DNA of 64,000 nt from an uncultured Pseudomonadales bacterium (GTDB taxonomy: Bacteria > Pseudomonadota > Gammaproteobacteria > Pseudomonadales > Azotimanducaceae), in assembly GCA_958295875.1 (NCBI GenBank), contig OY282379.1, forward strand, positions 1,736,001 through 1,800,000. Direction: 5' to 3'. This document shows positions 25,606-39,900 of this stretch, one piece after another (within the stretch, counting starts at the first letter, position 1; every line of letters starts with the position of its first letter). Made by a program: the position numbers and the translations under genes. Under the pieces are notes generated by a model. That model was not told the DNA's origin, ran no database searches, and worked only from the letters and a program-made list of their open reading frames with translations.

Positions 25606-26934
25606 ATGTTTTTTGAACGTCCCGAAGCCGGCCGTCGCGCCGTGCTGCTGAACGTGAGCCTTGGCGCCGGCCCCGCCGGCAACCGGGCAGCGATGCTCAC
25701 CGCGGCGCGCGGTGAACTCACGCAACTCGTCCAGTCCGCCGCCATGCAGCCCGTCGGTTGCGTTGAAGGCGCGCGCGAGAAACCGCATCCGCGCTGGTTC
25801 GTTGGGGAAGGCAAGCTCGACGAGATTGCCGCGGCGCTCAGCGCCGGCGATGCGGATCTGCTCATCGCCAATCACGATCTGACGCCGGCGCAAGAGCGCA
25901 ACTTGGAGCAGCGCTTGGAGTGCCGCGTGATGACGCGCGCGGAGCTCATCCTGCACATCTTCGCAGACCGCGCCCGCACCCGGGAAGGCCAGCTGCAGAT
26001 CGAACTCGCCCAACTCAACCATGCCCGCACGCGCATGGCGCGAGGTTGGGCGCACTTGGATCGGCAGCGCGGCGGCGTGGGTCTGCGCGGCGCTGGGGAA
26101 AAGCAGATCGAGCTGGACGCCCGCATGCTGCGTTCACGCATCCGCGTGGTGCGCGAGCGGCTGGAACGGGTGCATGGCCAACGCCAGGGCAGCCGCCGGC
26201 ACCGCCGCCGCACCGGCGTGCCAACCGTCGCTCTGGTCGGCTACACCAACGCCGGCAAATCGACGTTGTTCAATGCCCTGACGCAGCCTGCCGGCGCCGG
26301 CGGCGCCTATGTGGCCGATCAACTCTTCGCCACGTTGGACCCGCTCATGCGGCGGGTGCAAGTGGAAGGCGCGGGAGAGGTTGTGCTGGCAGACACAGTG
26401 GGCTTCATTCGCGATTTGCCGCCGGGCTTTGCGGAGGCATTCAAGGCGACGTTGGAGCAGGTGGCCGAGGCGGATCTCTTGTTGCACGTGATTGACGCGG
26501 CGGCGGAAGACGCGGCGGCGTTGCGCGGCCATGTGCTCGGCGTGCTGACGGAAATCGGCGCCGCCGACGTGCCGACCATCGAGGTGTGGAACAAGGTGGA
26601 TTTGCTGCCCGGCGACGTCGCCGACGAGGCGCTGGCGCCTGAGAGCGCGCCGGGGGCGGATGGCGGCGCTCCGCAACGGGTGCCGGTGAGCGCCACCGAC
26701 GGCGTGGGCCTGGATGCTTTGCGCGGCGCCGTCGGCGCTGCGTTGGGTGTGGCGTCCGAGCCGCTCACGGTGCTGTTGGAACCCGGCGCCGGCAAGGTGC
26801 GGGCGCGCCTCTACGCCTTGGGCGCCGTGCGCTCGGAAGCCGTCGGTCAAGATGGGCGGCTGGCCTTGGCCGTGCGCGTCGATGCCGCGGAAGCGCGGCG
26901 GCTGCGCTCGGCGGGCCTTGTTGCAGCGAGTTGA
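25606..26934 (+). CDS. hflX: Ribosome-associated GTPase HflX
   Basis: The 442-residue GTPase splits stalled ribosomes. An N-terminal HflX domain (WFVGEGKLDEIAAAL) is followed by a coiled, arginine-rich linker with GWAHLDRQRGGVGLRGAGEK. The G domain shows G1 GYTNAGKSTLFNAL, G3 DTVGFIRDLPPGF and G4 NKVD. A short C-terminal domain follows. It is 47 bp after hfq and 56 bp before hflK. Confidence 0.96.
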   Translation: MFFERPEAGRRAVLLNVSLGAGPAGNRAAMLTAARGELTQLVQSAAMQPVGCVEGAREKPHPRWFVGEGKLDEIAAALSAGDADLLIANHDLTPAQERNLEQRLECRVMTRAELILHIFADRARTREGQLQIELAQLNHARTRMARGWAHLDRQRGGVGLRGAGEKQIELDARMLRSRIRVVRERLERVHGQRQGSRRHRRRTGVPTVALVGYTNAGKSTLFNALTQPAGAGGAYVADQLFATLDPLMRRVQVEGAGEVVLADTVGFIRDLPPGFAEAFKATLEQVAEADLLLHVIDAAAEDAAALRGHVLGVLTEIGAADVPTIEVWNKVDLLPGDVADEALAPESAPGADGGAPQRVPVSATDGVGLDALRGAVGAALGVASEPLTVLLEPGAGKVRARLYALGAVRSEAVGQDGRLALAVRVDAAEARRLRSAGLVAAS

Positions 26935-26990
26935 GCCGACTCCTACAATCGAACGAACTGTCTGAGATCCAGACTGGAGATTCATAACGC

Positions 26991-28118
26991 ATGGCGTGGA
27001 ACGACGATTCCGGCGGCGGCAAGGATCCTTGGGGCAACCGCGGCGGCGACAAGGGCCCGCCGGACCTTGACGAGGCATTCCGCAACCTGCAGCGGCAACT
27101 TGCCGGCATCTTCGGCCGCGGCAAGGCCAAGAGCGGCAGCGGTGGCGGTGGGCGAGGCTTCAGCATGTCGGTGCTCGGCATCGCCGTCGTCGCGCTCGCC
27201 TTGGGCTACGGCATGTGGGGCCTGTATCAGGTGGATCAGCAAGAACGGGGCGTGGTGTTCCGGTTCGGCGAAGCCCAAGAAAACGTCGTCCTGCCCGGCT
27301 TGCATTGGAACCCGCCGATCGTGGATCGGGTGGAGAAGGTGAATGTCACCCGCGTGAACGACCATGAGCACCAAGCGTTGATGCTCACGGAGGACGAGAA
27401 CATCGTCGACATTGGGATGACGGTGCAGTACATCATCGACAATCCCGTGAACTATCTCGTCAAGGTGCGTGATCCAGAGATCAGCCTAGACCACGCCACG
27501 GAGAGCGCCTTGCGGCATGTTGCCGGCAGTTCCACGATGGACCTCGTCATCACCGAGGGCCGCGCCGCCTTGGGTTCCGAGGTGCAGGAACGCTTGCAGA
27601 CCTACCTCAATCGCTACGAGACGGGCATTCAGGTCGTCACCGTGAACATCGACCAAAGCGGCCCGCCGCAGCAGGTGCAGGAAGCGTTCGATGATGTGCA
27701 GAAGGCCAAGGAAGACGAACAGCGCTACATCAACGAGGCCAACGCCTACTTAGAGGAGGTTGTGCCGAAGGCGCGTGGCGATGCGCAACGGCAAATTGAA
27801 GAAGCGAACGCCTATCGAGACCAGGTGATCGCGCGCTCCGAAGGCGAGGCGAGGCGCTTCACCAAGCTGCTTGAGGAGTACCACCTCGCCGAGGACGTCA
27901 CGCGCGACCGGCTCTACATTGACGCGATGGAATCCGTGCTGAGCCAGAGCACGAAGGTGATGGTGGACGTCGAGGGCGGCAACAACATGCTGTATCTGCC
28001 GCTAGACCGCTTGGCGAACCGCGGCACCACCACCGCGGATCCGGATGAGGTGCGCCGCTTGGTGGACGATGCCTTGGGTGAACGCCTAGGTGGCGACCGG
28101 CGCCGGGACGCCCGCTAG
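26991..28118 (+). CDS. hflK: FtsH modulator HflK
   Basis: This 375-residue SPFH/prohibitin-family membrane protein forms, with HflC, a cage around the FtsH protease. A glycine-rich cytoplasmic N-terminus (GGGKDPWGNRGGDKGPPDLD) precedes one transmembrane helix (about 60-80). The SPFH domain starts at QQERGVVFRFGE, and a long coiled coil rich in E, A and Q follows. The pair hflK-hflC is separated by 35 bp, as expected for cotranscription. Confidence 0.96.
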   Translation: MAWNDDSGGGKDPWGNRGGDKGPPDLDEAFRNLQRQLAGIFGRGKAKSGSGGGGRGFSMSVLGIAVVALALGYGMWGLYQVDQQERGVVFRFGEAQENVVLPGLHWNPPIVDRVEKVNVTRVNDHEHQALMLTEDENIVDIGMTVQYIIDNPVNYLVKVRDPEISLDHATESALRHVAGSSTMDLVITEGRAALGSEVQERLQTYLNRYETGIQVVTVNIDQSGPPQQVQEAFDDVQKAKEDEQRYINEANAYLEEVVPKARGDAQRQIEEANAYRDQVIARSEGEARRFTKLLEEYHLAEDVTRDRLYIDAMESVLSQSTKVMVDVEGGNNMLYLPLDRLANRGTTTADPDEVRRLVDDALGERLGGDRRRDAR

Positions 28119-28153
28119 GCGCCCGCGGCCCGCGTGGAATTGAGGAAAGCAAA

Positions 28154-29029
28154 ATGAGTGTCCGCAACATTCTGATTGGCGTCATCGTGGCATTGATCGT
28201 GCTGCTGATTGCCGATGGCGTCTTCACCGTGGATCAGCGGGAACGCGCCATCGTTTTGCGCTTTGGCGCCGTGACGCGGGCCGACTTGGAGCCGGGGCTG
28301 CATCTGAAACTGCCCATCGCAGAAGAAGCCAAGAAGTTCGATGGCCGCATCCTCACCTTGGATTCGCGCCCGGAGCGCTACTTCACCTTGGAAAAGAAGC
28401 CGCTCATCGTGGATTCGTTTGCGAAATGGCGCATCGGTGACGTGCAACGGTTCTACACAGCCAGCTCAGGAGATGTGACCCGCGCTAGGAACCTGCTGGC
28501 GCAGCGCGTCAATGAAGGTTTGCGCAACCAGATCAGCCGTCGCGACATGCATGAGGTCATCTCTGGGCAGCGCGACGAACTCATGGCCGAACTGACGCAG
28601 CAACTCAACGAGGAGATGCGGCGCGAGATGGGCGTCGCGGTGATCGACGTGCGGGTGAAGAAGATCGACTTGCCCCCGGAGGTGTCGAGTGCCGTGTATG
28701 AGCGGATGAACTCCGAGCGCGAGATCGAGGCGCAGCAGCATCGCGCCACCGGCCGGGAACAGGAGTTGGGCATCCGGGCGGACGCCCAGCGCCAAGCGGT
28801 GGTCATTGAAGCCGAAGCCTACCGGGAGGCCGAGCAACTGCGCGGCGATGGCGATGCCAGAGCGGCGTCGATCTATGCGGCGGCGTACGGCGCAGATCCG
28901 GAGTTCTACCAGTTCTATCGCAGCATCAATGCGTACGCGCAAGTGTTCCGGGAGAAGGGCGACATGCTCATCTTGGATCCCAACAGCGATTTCTTCAAAT
29001 ACCTCAAGAACGGGGCCGGCAGGGGCTGA
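28154..29029 (+). CDS. hflC: FtsH modulator HflC
   Basis: The 291-residue partner of HflK has an N-terminal transmembrane helix (about 5-23), the SPFH opening DQRERAIVLRFGAVTR, and the family segment RAASIYAAAYGADPEFYQFYRS near the C-terminus. It regulates FtsH-mediated membrane protein turnover. It is followed 58 bp later by purA. Confidence 0.96.
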   Translation: MSVRNILIGVIVALIVLLIADGVFTVDQRERAIVLRFGAVTRADLEPGLHLKLPIAEEAKKFDGRILTLDSRPERYFTLEKKPLIVDSFAKWRIGDVQRFYTASSGDVTRARNLLAQRVNEGLRNQISRRDMHEVISGQRDELMAELTQQLNEEMRREMGVAVIDVRVKKIDLPPEVSSAVYERMNSEREIEAQQHRATGREQELGIRADAQRQAVVIEAEAYREAEQLRGDGDARAASIYAAAYGADPEFYQFYRSINAYAQVFREKGDMLILDPNSDFFKYLKNGAGRG

Positions 29030-29051
29030 GCGGCGGGCCGCCGCCGCCTAG

Positions 29052-30392
<1,341 letters not shown>

Positions 30393-30395
30393 GCG

Positions 30396-30587
30396 ATGCT
30401 GGACGCGAAGCTGTTGGACTTGCTCGTTTGCCCCGTGAGCAAGGGGCCGCTGGTGTACCGCGCCGAGCGCGACGAATTGTGGTGTCGCCAAAGCGGTTTG
30501 GCCTATCCGGTGCGCGACGCCGTGCCGGTGATGCTGGAGCAGGAAGCGCGGCAGTTGAGCTTGGAAGAGCTGCGAACGCTGGAGTGA
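30396..30587 (+). CDS. UPF0434/Trm112-like small protein
   Basis: This 63-residue protein matches the YcaR/UPF0434 family, a Trm112-like fold ([36 protein letters not shown]). Only some zinc cysteines are retained, as in other members. Trm112-type proteins activate methyltransferases, but the bacterial role is not settled. It begins 3 bp after purA and is probably cotranscribed with it. Confidence 0.88.
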   Translation: MLDAKLLDLLVCPVSKGPLVYRAERDELWCRQSGLAYPVRDAVPVMLEQEARQLSLEELRTLE

Positions 30588-30981
30588 CGGCGCACGCGGC
30601 CACATCCGGCCACCGCGTCGTCCGTCCCGTCCACCCGCAAATTCAGGTGGAACGCCCTGTCTTGTGCCAACATCCGCATCGTTCGGTCTCCCATGCTGTC
30701 TTTCAACTCATAGGCTGCCGAACCGTCGCGTCCAAGGGCTTCCTTGGGCGCGGCACTTGTCCAGAAGGTGCTGATCCCGTTCACATTGCCAACAATCATT
30801 AAATTTCGTTGTACGATCGAATCCCTTGCTTGTTGTACCCGTTTCGGCAGCGGCACGGTGGATGTGGATGTGGTGGAGCCATGGCGAGTTCATGGATCGA
30901 ATGTGAAGCTGTACGGCTGGGCGGAGTCCATGCGTAGCGGGTGGACATCGTAATGCCCCTCCCCCTGTGCGAGGCGGCGGC
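30588..30981. other. Intergenic region before the giant gene
   Basis: This 394-bp stretch has no convincing gene. It holds the left flanking repeat (30667-30784) and then an AT-rich tract (about 30785-30835), the most AT-rich part of the neighbourhood and the likely promoter zone for the giant gene. I could not define convincing -35 and -10 boxes. Confidence 0.6.
30667..30784 (+). repeat. Left direct repeat flanking the giant gene
   Basis: About 118 bp that match 41585-41697 in the same orientation, roughly 80 % identical by eye. The last part, CAGAAGGTGCTGATCCCGTTCAC in both copies when read with one further base, is identical. The two copies lie just upstream of the giant gene and of folE2 respectively. 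Confidence 0.8.
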
Positions 30982-33900
30982 GTGAAGCGCGCGCCGGGCG
31001 GAGGCCTCCGCGCCGCCGTGGCCTTCCTGGGCATCGCCGTGGCGGCCTTCGCCGCGGCGCCGGCCGCGGCGCAGGACTCCTGCACGACCTGTCTGAATCG
31101 GCCGCTCGTCACCTCCACCCCAGCGTCGGGCAGCACCTACTATCCGGGCGAGATCATCACGGTGCAGGTGCGGCCCAGGAACTCGCCGTGGGTCAGCATC
31201 ACCAGCGCGGACAGCCCCACGCTGGTGCTCCGCGTCGGCAGCAGCGACCAGACGTTGAGCGGGAGCCTCCAGTCCCGGCAATATTCCTACACCGTTTACG
31301 ACCACGAACAAAGGCAGGACGTGACCCGCTCGCGGGACACCAACGTGCTGGAGTTCAGCTACACAGTGCAGAAGGGGGACCGCGACACCGACGGGGTGAG
31401 CGTGGCGGCGAACGCGCTGGGCGGCGGCAACATCGGCGCCAACGTCGGCGGCAGCTCGTTCGGCGGCGGGACCTGGCACCCGAACCTCAGCAAGAACCAC
31501 AGCGCGATGAGCGCCCAGGCCGGCCACAAGGTGGACACGCCGGCACCGTCCTGGAGCGGGGTGACGGGGCCGGACATCATTTTCTACACGGGCGGTTCGG
31601 TGAGCTACCGGCTGCCGCAAGTGGCGAACGCGGCCGCGGCGCACAACGTCAGCTATTCGGTGACGTCGGCGCGGTCGCTGCCGACGGGCTATGCGCTGAA
31701 CGCGTCCACGGGGACGATCACGGGGTCGCATGGCAGCGCGTCGGCGCGGCAGAGCTACACGCTGCGGGCGACGGACGGGTTCAACCGCACCGCCGATCTG
31801 ACGTTCCACCTGCAGGTGAGCGCCGATGTGGGGGTCGAGTCCATCTCGATCACGTCGAACCCCGGCGCGGACAAGACCTACGGCAAGGTCGCGCCGTTCG
31901 GGACCAACGACACCATCACCGTGCGGGTGGATTTCACGCGACGGCTCTCTTGGGTCAATCCAAGCGTGTGCCTGGACATCCGGATCGGGGGCCACACGCG
32001 CCAAGCGTGCACCTTCACCTATGACAGCAATAACGCCGCAGTCTGGGACAAGGTCGATTTCAGCTACGCGGTGCAGACGAGCGACTGGGACGGCGACGGC
32101 ATCTCCTTCCCGACGAACCCGCTGGGCGGCGGCGGGACGACCAGCCTTATCCAATTCCACCGCGCCGGAATTGGTGGCGGGAGCAGATGGGTGAACCGGA
32201 GCTTCGCGTCGATTCCGGCCGACGCGAACCACAAGGTGCGCGGGCAGCAGACCGTGCCGAGCTTCGGCTCGACGGCCAGCCCTGCCTATAGCTGGGTGAA
32301 GGACAACGCGGTGTCGCAGGCGCTGCCGGCGGCGACGGGCGGCGACGGCGGCGTAACGTACAGCATCGAGGAGAGCCTGCCGGCCGGGTTGAGCTTCGCC
32401 GCGGCGACGCGGACCATTTCCGGCACGCCGACGGCGGCGCAGGCGGCGGCGAACTACACGCTGGCGGCGACGGACGCGGACGGCGACAAGGCGACGCTGC
32501 GCTTCTCCATCGGGATCGCGGGGATCACGGTCTCCATCGATTCGCCGAGCGTGACGGAGGGGGACAGCGGCTCGAAGAACCTGACCTTCGCGGCGACCCT
32601 GAGCACGGCGAGCGCGCAACAGGTAACGGTGCAGTATGCGGACGCGGGCACGGGGACGGCCACTTCCGGGACGGACTACACGGCGATCTCGGGCGGCACG
32701 CTGACCTTCGCGGCTGGGACGACCAGCCAGACCTTCAACGTGTCGGTGACGGGGGACACGCTGGACGAGGCGGACGAGACAGTAGTGGTGAACCTGAGCA
32801 ACGCGTCCGGGGCAACGATCTCGACGGCCAGCGGCACGGGGACGATCACGGACGACGACGACCCGCCGACGGTGTCGGTCGCCGCGGCGAGCGTGACGGA
32901 GGGCGACAGCGGTTCGAAGAACCTGACGTTCACGGCGACGTTGAGCGCCGCGAGCGGCAAGCAGGTGACGGTGACCTGGGCGGAGGGGACCGGCGGCACC
33001 GCCACTTCCGGGACGGACTACACGGCCATCACGGGCGGGACGCTGACCTTCGCGGCGGGGACGACCACCCAAACCTTCAACGTGTCGGTGACGGGCGACG
33101 TCGTGGACGAGTCGAACGAGACGGTGGCGGTGACGTTGAGCAGCCCGACGAACGCGACCATCTCGGCCACGGCGGGCAGCGCCACGGGGACCATCACCGA
33201 CGACGACGCGACGCCGACCTCGATCACGCTGACGGTGAACGACGACAGCGTGGACGAGGGGGACGGGGACACCACGATCACGGTGACGGCCACGGTGGAC
33301 GGGGCGACGCGGTTCGGCACGGCCAGGACGGTGAGCGTGAGCGTGGCGGGCAGCGGCACGGCGTCGGCGGTGGACTTCGCGGCGGTGTCGGACTTCAACA
33401 TCACGATCGCGGCCGGGGCGGCGAGCAAGAGCGAGACCTTCACGCTGTCGCCGACGGACGACTCGGTGGACGAGACCGACGAGACGATCACGGTGAGCGG
33501 CACTTCGACCGGCCTGACGGTGAACCAGGACACGATCACGTTGTCGGACGACGACGCGACGCCCTCGATCACGCTGTCGGTGGACGACAACAGCGTGGCA
33601 GAGGACGACGGGGCGACCACGATCACGGTGACCGCCACGGTGGACGGGACGACGCGGTTCGTTGATGACACCACGGTGGAGGTGAGCGTGGCGGGGAGCG
33701 GCACGGCGACGGCGGTGGACTTCGCCGCGGTGTCGAACTTCAACATCTCCATCGCCGCCGAGGCGGCGAGCGGCACCGAAACCTTCACGCTGACGCCGAC
33801 GGACGACGCGGTGGACGAGGCCAACGAGACGGTGACGGTGAGCGGCGAGTCGGGCAGCCTGACGGTGAACTCGGCCACGATCACGTTGACGGACGACGAC

Positions 33901-36900
33901 GACGCGCCGACCGCGATCACGCTGACGGTGAACGACAACAGCGTGGCCGAGGACGACGGCGCCACCACGATCACGGTGACGGCAACGGTGGACGGGACGA
34001 CCCGGTTCGCCGCGGCCACGACGGTGACGGTGAGCGTGGCGGGCAGCGGCACGGCGACGGCGGTGGATTTCGCGGCGGTGTCGAACTTCGACATCACGAT
34101 CGCCGCGGAGGCGCAGAGCAAGACTGGCACCTTCACGCTGACGCCGACGAACGACGCGGTGGACGAGGCCAACGAGACGGCGACGGTGAGCGGCACGTCG
34201 GGCAGCCTGACGGTGAACTCGGCCACGATCACGTTGACGGACGACGACGCGGCGCCGACTGCCATCAGCCTCACGGTGAACGACAACAGCGTCGGCGAGG
34301 GCGACGCCGCCACCGCGATCACGGTGACGGCAACGGTGGACGGGACGACCCGGTTCGCCGCGGCCACGACGGTGACGGTGAGCGTGGCGGGCAGCGGCAC
34401 GGCGACGGCGGTGGACTTCGCGGCGGTGGCGAACTTCGACATCACGATCGCCGCCGAGGCGGCGAGCGCCAACGAAACCTTCACATTGACGCCGACCAAC
34501 GACGCGTTCGATGAGACGAACGAGACGATCACGGTGAGCGGCTCGTCGGGCAGCCTGACGGTGAGCTCGGCCACGATCACGTTGACGGACGACGACGACG
34601 CCCCGACCTCGATCACCTTGACGGTGAACGACGACAGCGTGGCCGAGGACGACGGGGCCACCACGATCACGGTGACCGCCACGGTGGATGGCGCGAGCCG
34701 GTTCGTTGACGCCACGACCGTGACCGTGAGCGTGGCAGGCAGCGGCACGGCGACGGCGGTGGACTTCGGGGCGGTGTCGGACTTCGACATCACGATCGCC
34801 GCCGGGGCGGCGAGCGCAAACAGCACCTTCACGCTGACGCCGACGAACGACGCGGTGGACGAGACGAACGAGACGGTGACGGTGAGCGGCACGTCGGGCA
34901 GCCTGACGGTGAACTCGGCCACCATCACGCTGACGGACGACGACGACGCCCCGACGGCGATCACCTTGACAGTGAACGACGACAGCGTGAGCGAGGGCGA
35001 CGGAGCCACCACGATCACCGTGACGGCGACAGTGGACGGCACGACCCGGTTCGCCGCGGCCACGACGGTGACGGTGAGCGTGGCGGGCAGCGGCACGGCG
35101 ACGGCGGTGGACTTCGCCGCGGTGGCGGACTTCGACATCACGATCGGCGTGGCCGACGCGAGCGGTACCGCCACCTTCACGCTGACGCCGACCAACGACG
35201 CGGTGGACGAGACCGACGAGACCGTCACGGTGAGCGGGGCGTCCGGCAGCCTGACGGTGAACTCGGCCACGATCACGTTGACGGACGACGACGACGCCCC
35301 GACTGCGATCACGCTGACGGTGAACGACGACAGCGTGGGCGAGGGCGACGGCGCCACCACGATCACGGTGACGGCGACGGTGGACGGCACGACCCGGTTC
35401 GCTGCGGCCACGACGGTGACGGTGAGCGTGTCGGGGAGCGGGACGGCGACGGCGGTGGACTTCGCATCTGTGTCGGACTTCGACGTCACGATCGCCGCCG
35501 GGGCGGCGAGCGCGAACAACGCCTTCACGCTGACGCCGACCAACGACGCGGTGGACGAGACCGACGAGACCGTCACGGTGAGCGGCGAGTCGGGCAGCCT
35601 GACGGTGAACTCGGACACGATCAGCCTGACGGACGACGACGCGGCGCCGACCTCGATCACCCTGACGGTGAACGACGACAGCGTTGCCGAGGACGACGGA
35701 GCCACCACGATCACGGTGACGGCGACGGTGGACGGCGCCACGCGGTTCGCCGCGGCCACCACCGTGACCGTGAGCGTGTCGGGCAGCGGCACGGCGACGG
35801 CGGTGGACTTCGCCGCGGTGGCGGACTTCGACGTCATGATCGCCGCCGAGGCCGCGAGCGCGGACGAGACCTTCACGCTGACGCCCGCGGACGACGCGCT
35901 GGACGAGGCCGACGAGACGATCACGGTGAGCGGGGCGTCCGGCAGCCTGACGGTGAACTCGGACACGATCGCGTTGGCGGACGACGACGCGACGCCGTCG
36001 CTGTCGATCGACTCGCCGACCGTGGCGGAGGGGAACGCCGGCTCCAAGGACATGACGTTCACGGTGACGCTGTCCGCGGCCAGCGGCCAGCAAGTGACGG
36101 TGGACTACGCGGTGGACGCCACGAATCCGGGGACGGCAACGAGCGGGACCGACTACGCGCCCGTCTCGGCGGGGACGCTGACGTTCGCGACAGGCGCCAC
36201 GTCGGAGACCATCGCCGTGTCGGTGACCGGGGACACGGCGATGGAGCCGGACGAGACGGTGCGGCTCACGCTGAGCGCCCCGGCGAACGCGACGCTCGGC
36301 ACGGCGACGGGGGTGGGCACGATCGTGAGCGAAGACGGGGCGTCGCTGATCCGCATAGACGCGGACCCGACGACGCCCAACGCCGACCCGGGGCCGCTCG
36401 CGCTGAACGAGCTGTCCACGGACCCGGCGAACTCGAAGAGCCATTCGGTGCGGCTGAAGACGCCGCCGACGCAAACCGTGACGGTGACGATCGCGAGCGC
36501 CGACACCGATGCGGTGACGGTCGGCGACACGGACGGCGACATGCCAGGCACGCAGAACACGCTGACGTTCACCGCGACGGACTGGAGCGCGGCGCGGACG
36601 GTGACGCTGACGGCCGCGCAGGACGACGACGGCGTGGACGAGAGCGTGACCGTGACGCACGCGGCCAGCACGGCCTCGAACAGCGAGTACACGGGCATGT
36701 CGGCGAGCCTGACGGCGACGGTGGACGACGACGAGACCCCGGCGGTGGTGATCGACGCAAACCCGTCCACGGCCAACGTGGTGGACGCCGGGCCGCTGAC
36801 GCTCACCGAGGGCCACGCCGCGGACGCGGCGAAGGCCTACTCGGTGCGGCTCGCCACGGAGCCAACGCAAACCGTGACGGTCACCCTGACCAGCGCCGAC

Positions 36901-39900
36901 ACGGGCGCGGTGTCCATCGACGAGAACACCCTCACCTTCACCGACGCCACCTGGGAGACAGCGCAGACGGTGACCGCGCGGGCCGTCGACGACGACGACG
37001 CCGCCAACGAATCCGCGGCGTTGGGCGCGGCCGCAAGCACCGCCACGGCCAGCGAGTACACCGGCGTCGCGGCCAGCCTGACCGCCATGGTGGACGACGA
37101 CGAGACCCGCGCCATGACGCTGAGCGCCTCGACGCTGACGGTGCCGGAGAACGACAGCGCCACGTACACCGCGCGGCTGACCTCGCAGCCGGTGGGCGGG
37201 AACGCGACGGTGACGATCACGGGCGCCGGCAGCGGCATCGCGACGAACCCGACGGCCCTGACGTTCACGCCGTCGAACTGGAGCGCGGCGCAGACCGTGA
37301 CGGTGAGCGCCGCGTCGGACGCGAACGGCATTCACGAGAGCGTCACGCTCACGCACACGGCGTCCGGCGCGGACTACAACAGCGGCGTGGCGACGGTGGC
37401 GGTTGTGGCGACGGCGACGGACGACGACGGGCCGAGCCTGCAAGTGAGACCCAACACGCTGACGGTCCGCGAGGAGAGCAGCGCCAGCTACCAAGTGCGC
37501 CTGAACACGGAACCGAGCGCCAACGTGACGGTGACGGTGGGCGGCGCGACGAGCGAAGTCACGGTGGACACGGACGCCGACACGACCGGCGACCAGAGCA
37601 CGCTGACGTTCACGCCGACGGACTGGAGCACGTACCAGGACGTGAAGGTGAGCGCCGCCGCCGACGACGACGCGACGGACGAGATGCTGACGCTGGGCCA
37701 CACGGCGACGGGCGCGACGGAGTACGCGGGCCTGCCCGCCGGAGCGCGGCCGGGCGTGGCGGTGACGGTGGACGACGACGACACGCGGGCGATCGTGATC
37801 GACACGGACCCGACGACGCTGAACGTGGCCGACTCCGGCCCGCTGGCGCTGAACGAGCAGTCCGGGCACGCGGCCAACGCGAAGAGCTACTCGGTGCATC
37901 TGGCGACGCAGCCGACCGCGGCGGTGTCGGTGGTGATCACGAGCCGCGACCGGGCCGTGTTGGTGGACACGGATTCGAGCCCGCAGACGCGGACGCTGGC
38001 GTTCACGACGACGAACTGGTCGTCGCCGCAGACGGTGACGGCGACGGCGGCCGAAGACGACGACGCCTCGGACGAGCGCGTGACGATCGTGCATGCTGCA
38101 AGCGGCGGCGACTACGAAGACGTGACGGCGTCGCTGGTCGCGCAGACGACGGACGACGACGAGCCGGCGATCATGGTGCTGGCGTCCACGCTGACAGCGT
38201 CCGGCGTGGACGAGGGCGGCGCGGCGACGTATTCGGTGCGGCTGGCAACCGAGCCGGAGGGCGCGGTGACGGTGACGGTCGCGGCGAGCGGCGGCGTCTC
38301 GGTGGACCTGAATGATGCGCAGGCCGGCGAGCAGCCGTCGCTGCACTTCGACGCCACGAGCTGGAACGTGGCGCGCGCGGCGGTCGTGCGCGGGCTGCAA
38401 GACGCCGACGCCGCGAACGGCACGGCGACGCTGCGCCACTCGGCGTCCGGCGCGGATTACCGCGGCGTGTCCGCGGCAGCGGTCTCGTTCGCGGTGACGG
38501 ACGACGACGCGCGGGGGGTGCTGGTCGCGCCGACGGCGCTGACCGTGAACGAGGGATCGACGGCGGCATACACGGTGGCGCTGGCGACGGCGCCGGTCGG
38601 CAGCGCCGTGGCCGTGGCCGCGACGAGTTCGGACACGGCGGCGGCGACGGTCTCGCCGGCGTCGCTGACGTTCACCGCGTCGAACTGGAACGTGCCGCAG
38701 ACGTTCCAAGCCCGCGGCGCTTCCGACGCGGACTCGACGGACGGTTCGGCAACCATCTCGCACGCGGTCTCCGGGGGAGGCTACGGCGCGGTCCCGGCGA
38801 ACTCGGTGGCGGTGGCGGTGCGCGACGCGCAGGCGGCGGGGGTGCGCATCGAACCGCCGCGGCTGACGCTGCGCGAAGGGGCGGACGGCGCCTACCGGGT
38901 GCGGCTGAACACGCAGCCGGCCGGCGACGTGGAGGTGACGGCGACCAGCCCGGACGCGGCGCTGGAAGTGGACGCCGACGCGACGCCGCTGACGCGCACG
39001 CTGACCTTCACGACGCAGAACTGGAACGTCGAGCAGGCGGTGTCCGTGTCCGCGGGCTCCGACCACAACGCGGCCGACGAGGCGCTCTCGGTGTCGCATG
39101 CGGTGTCCGGCTACGCCGGGGTTTCGTCGGCGCCGGCGCTGGCGGTGACGGTGGAGGACGACGACGCGCCGGGCTTCGCGTTCACGCCGGCAGAGGGGCT
39201 GGCGCTGTCTGAAGGCGGCGGCGCGGAAGCGACGGGAACCTACGCGGTGGCGCTGACGGCTCAGCCGTCGGGGACAGTGACGGTGGCGCTGTCGAGCAAC
39301 GACGCGGGGCTTGAGTTCGACGCCGACGCCGCGCCGGGCGACCAGGCTTCGCTGACGTTCGACGCCGCCAACTGGAACGCGGCGCAGACGGTGACGGCCC
39401 GCGCCGCGGCGGACGCGGACGCGGCGACGGAGGAGGCGACGCTGCTGCATTCGGCGGCGGGCGGCGGCTACGACGGCGTGCTGGCGGGATACGCGGTGCG
39501 GCTGTCGGACGCCGACGCGGCGCCGGCGCCGACGGGGGTGTCGGCGGAGGCGGCCGGGCCCACGAGCCTGATCGTGCGCTGGAACCCGTCAGCGGAAGCG
39601 CAGGGCTACGCGGTGCAGTGGCGGCGCCCTGGGCAGGCATGGAGCGCGTCGCGGCAGATGACGCTGCCGGCGGGATCGACGTCGGCGCGGATCGACGGCT
39701 TGGCGACGGGCGCCGAATACATTGTGCGGGTGCTCGGCACGAAGGGCGGCGATCCGGGCGAGCCGTCGGACGAGGCGCGGGCGACGCCGGCGGACGTCGT
39801 CGGCGGCAACCGGCGCCCGCAGGTCGTCGAACTGCCGGAGGACGTCGAGCTGGAGATCGGCGGCATCGCGGAGGTTCTGCTGGCGCGCGTGTTCTTGGAT

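Noticed and set aside
33215..35995. CRISPR-like regular repeats
   Set aside because: Units are about 348 bp, contiguous, and continuously translated in one frame; there are no spacers.
33018..36062. A minus-strand frame of about 1,010 codons rich in Val, Ser and Ala
   Set aside because: It is the complementary reading of the tandem repeats in another frame; its apparent periodicity is inherited from the sense gene.
30799..39450. A stop-free minus-strand frame of about 2,880 codons antisense to the giant gene
   Set aside because: It follows from the GAC/ACG-rich repeats and high GC; the translation is arginine- and histidine-rich low complexity without domains, whereas the plus strand encodes recognisable folds and a signal peptide.
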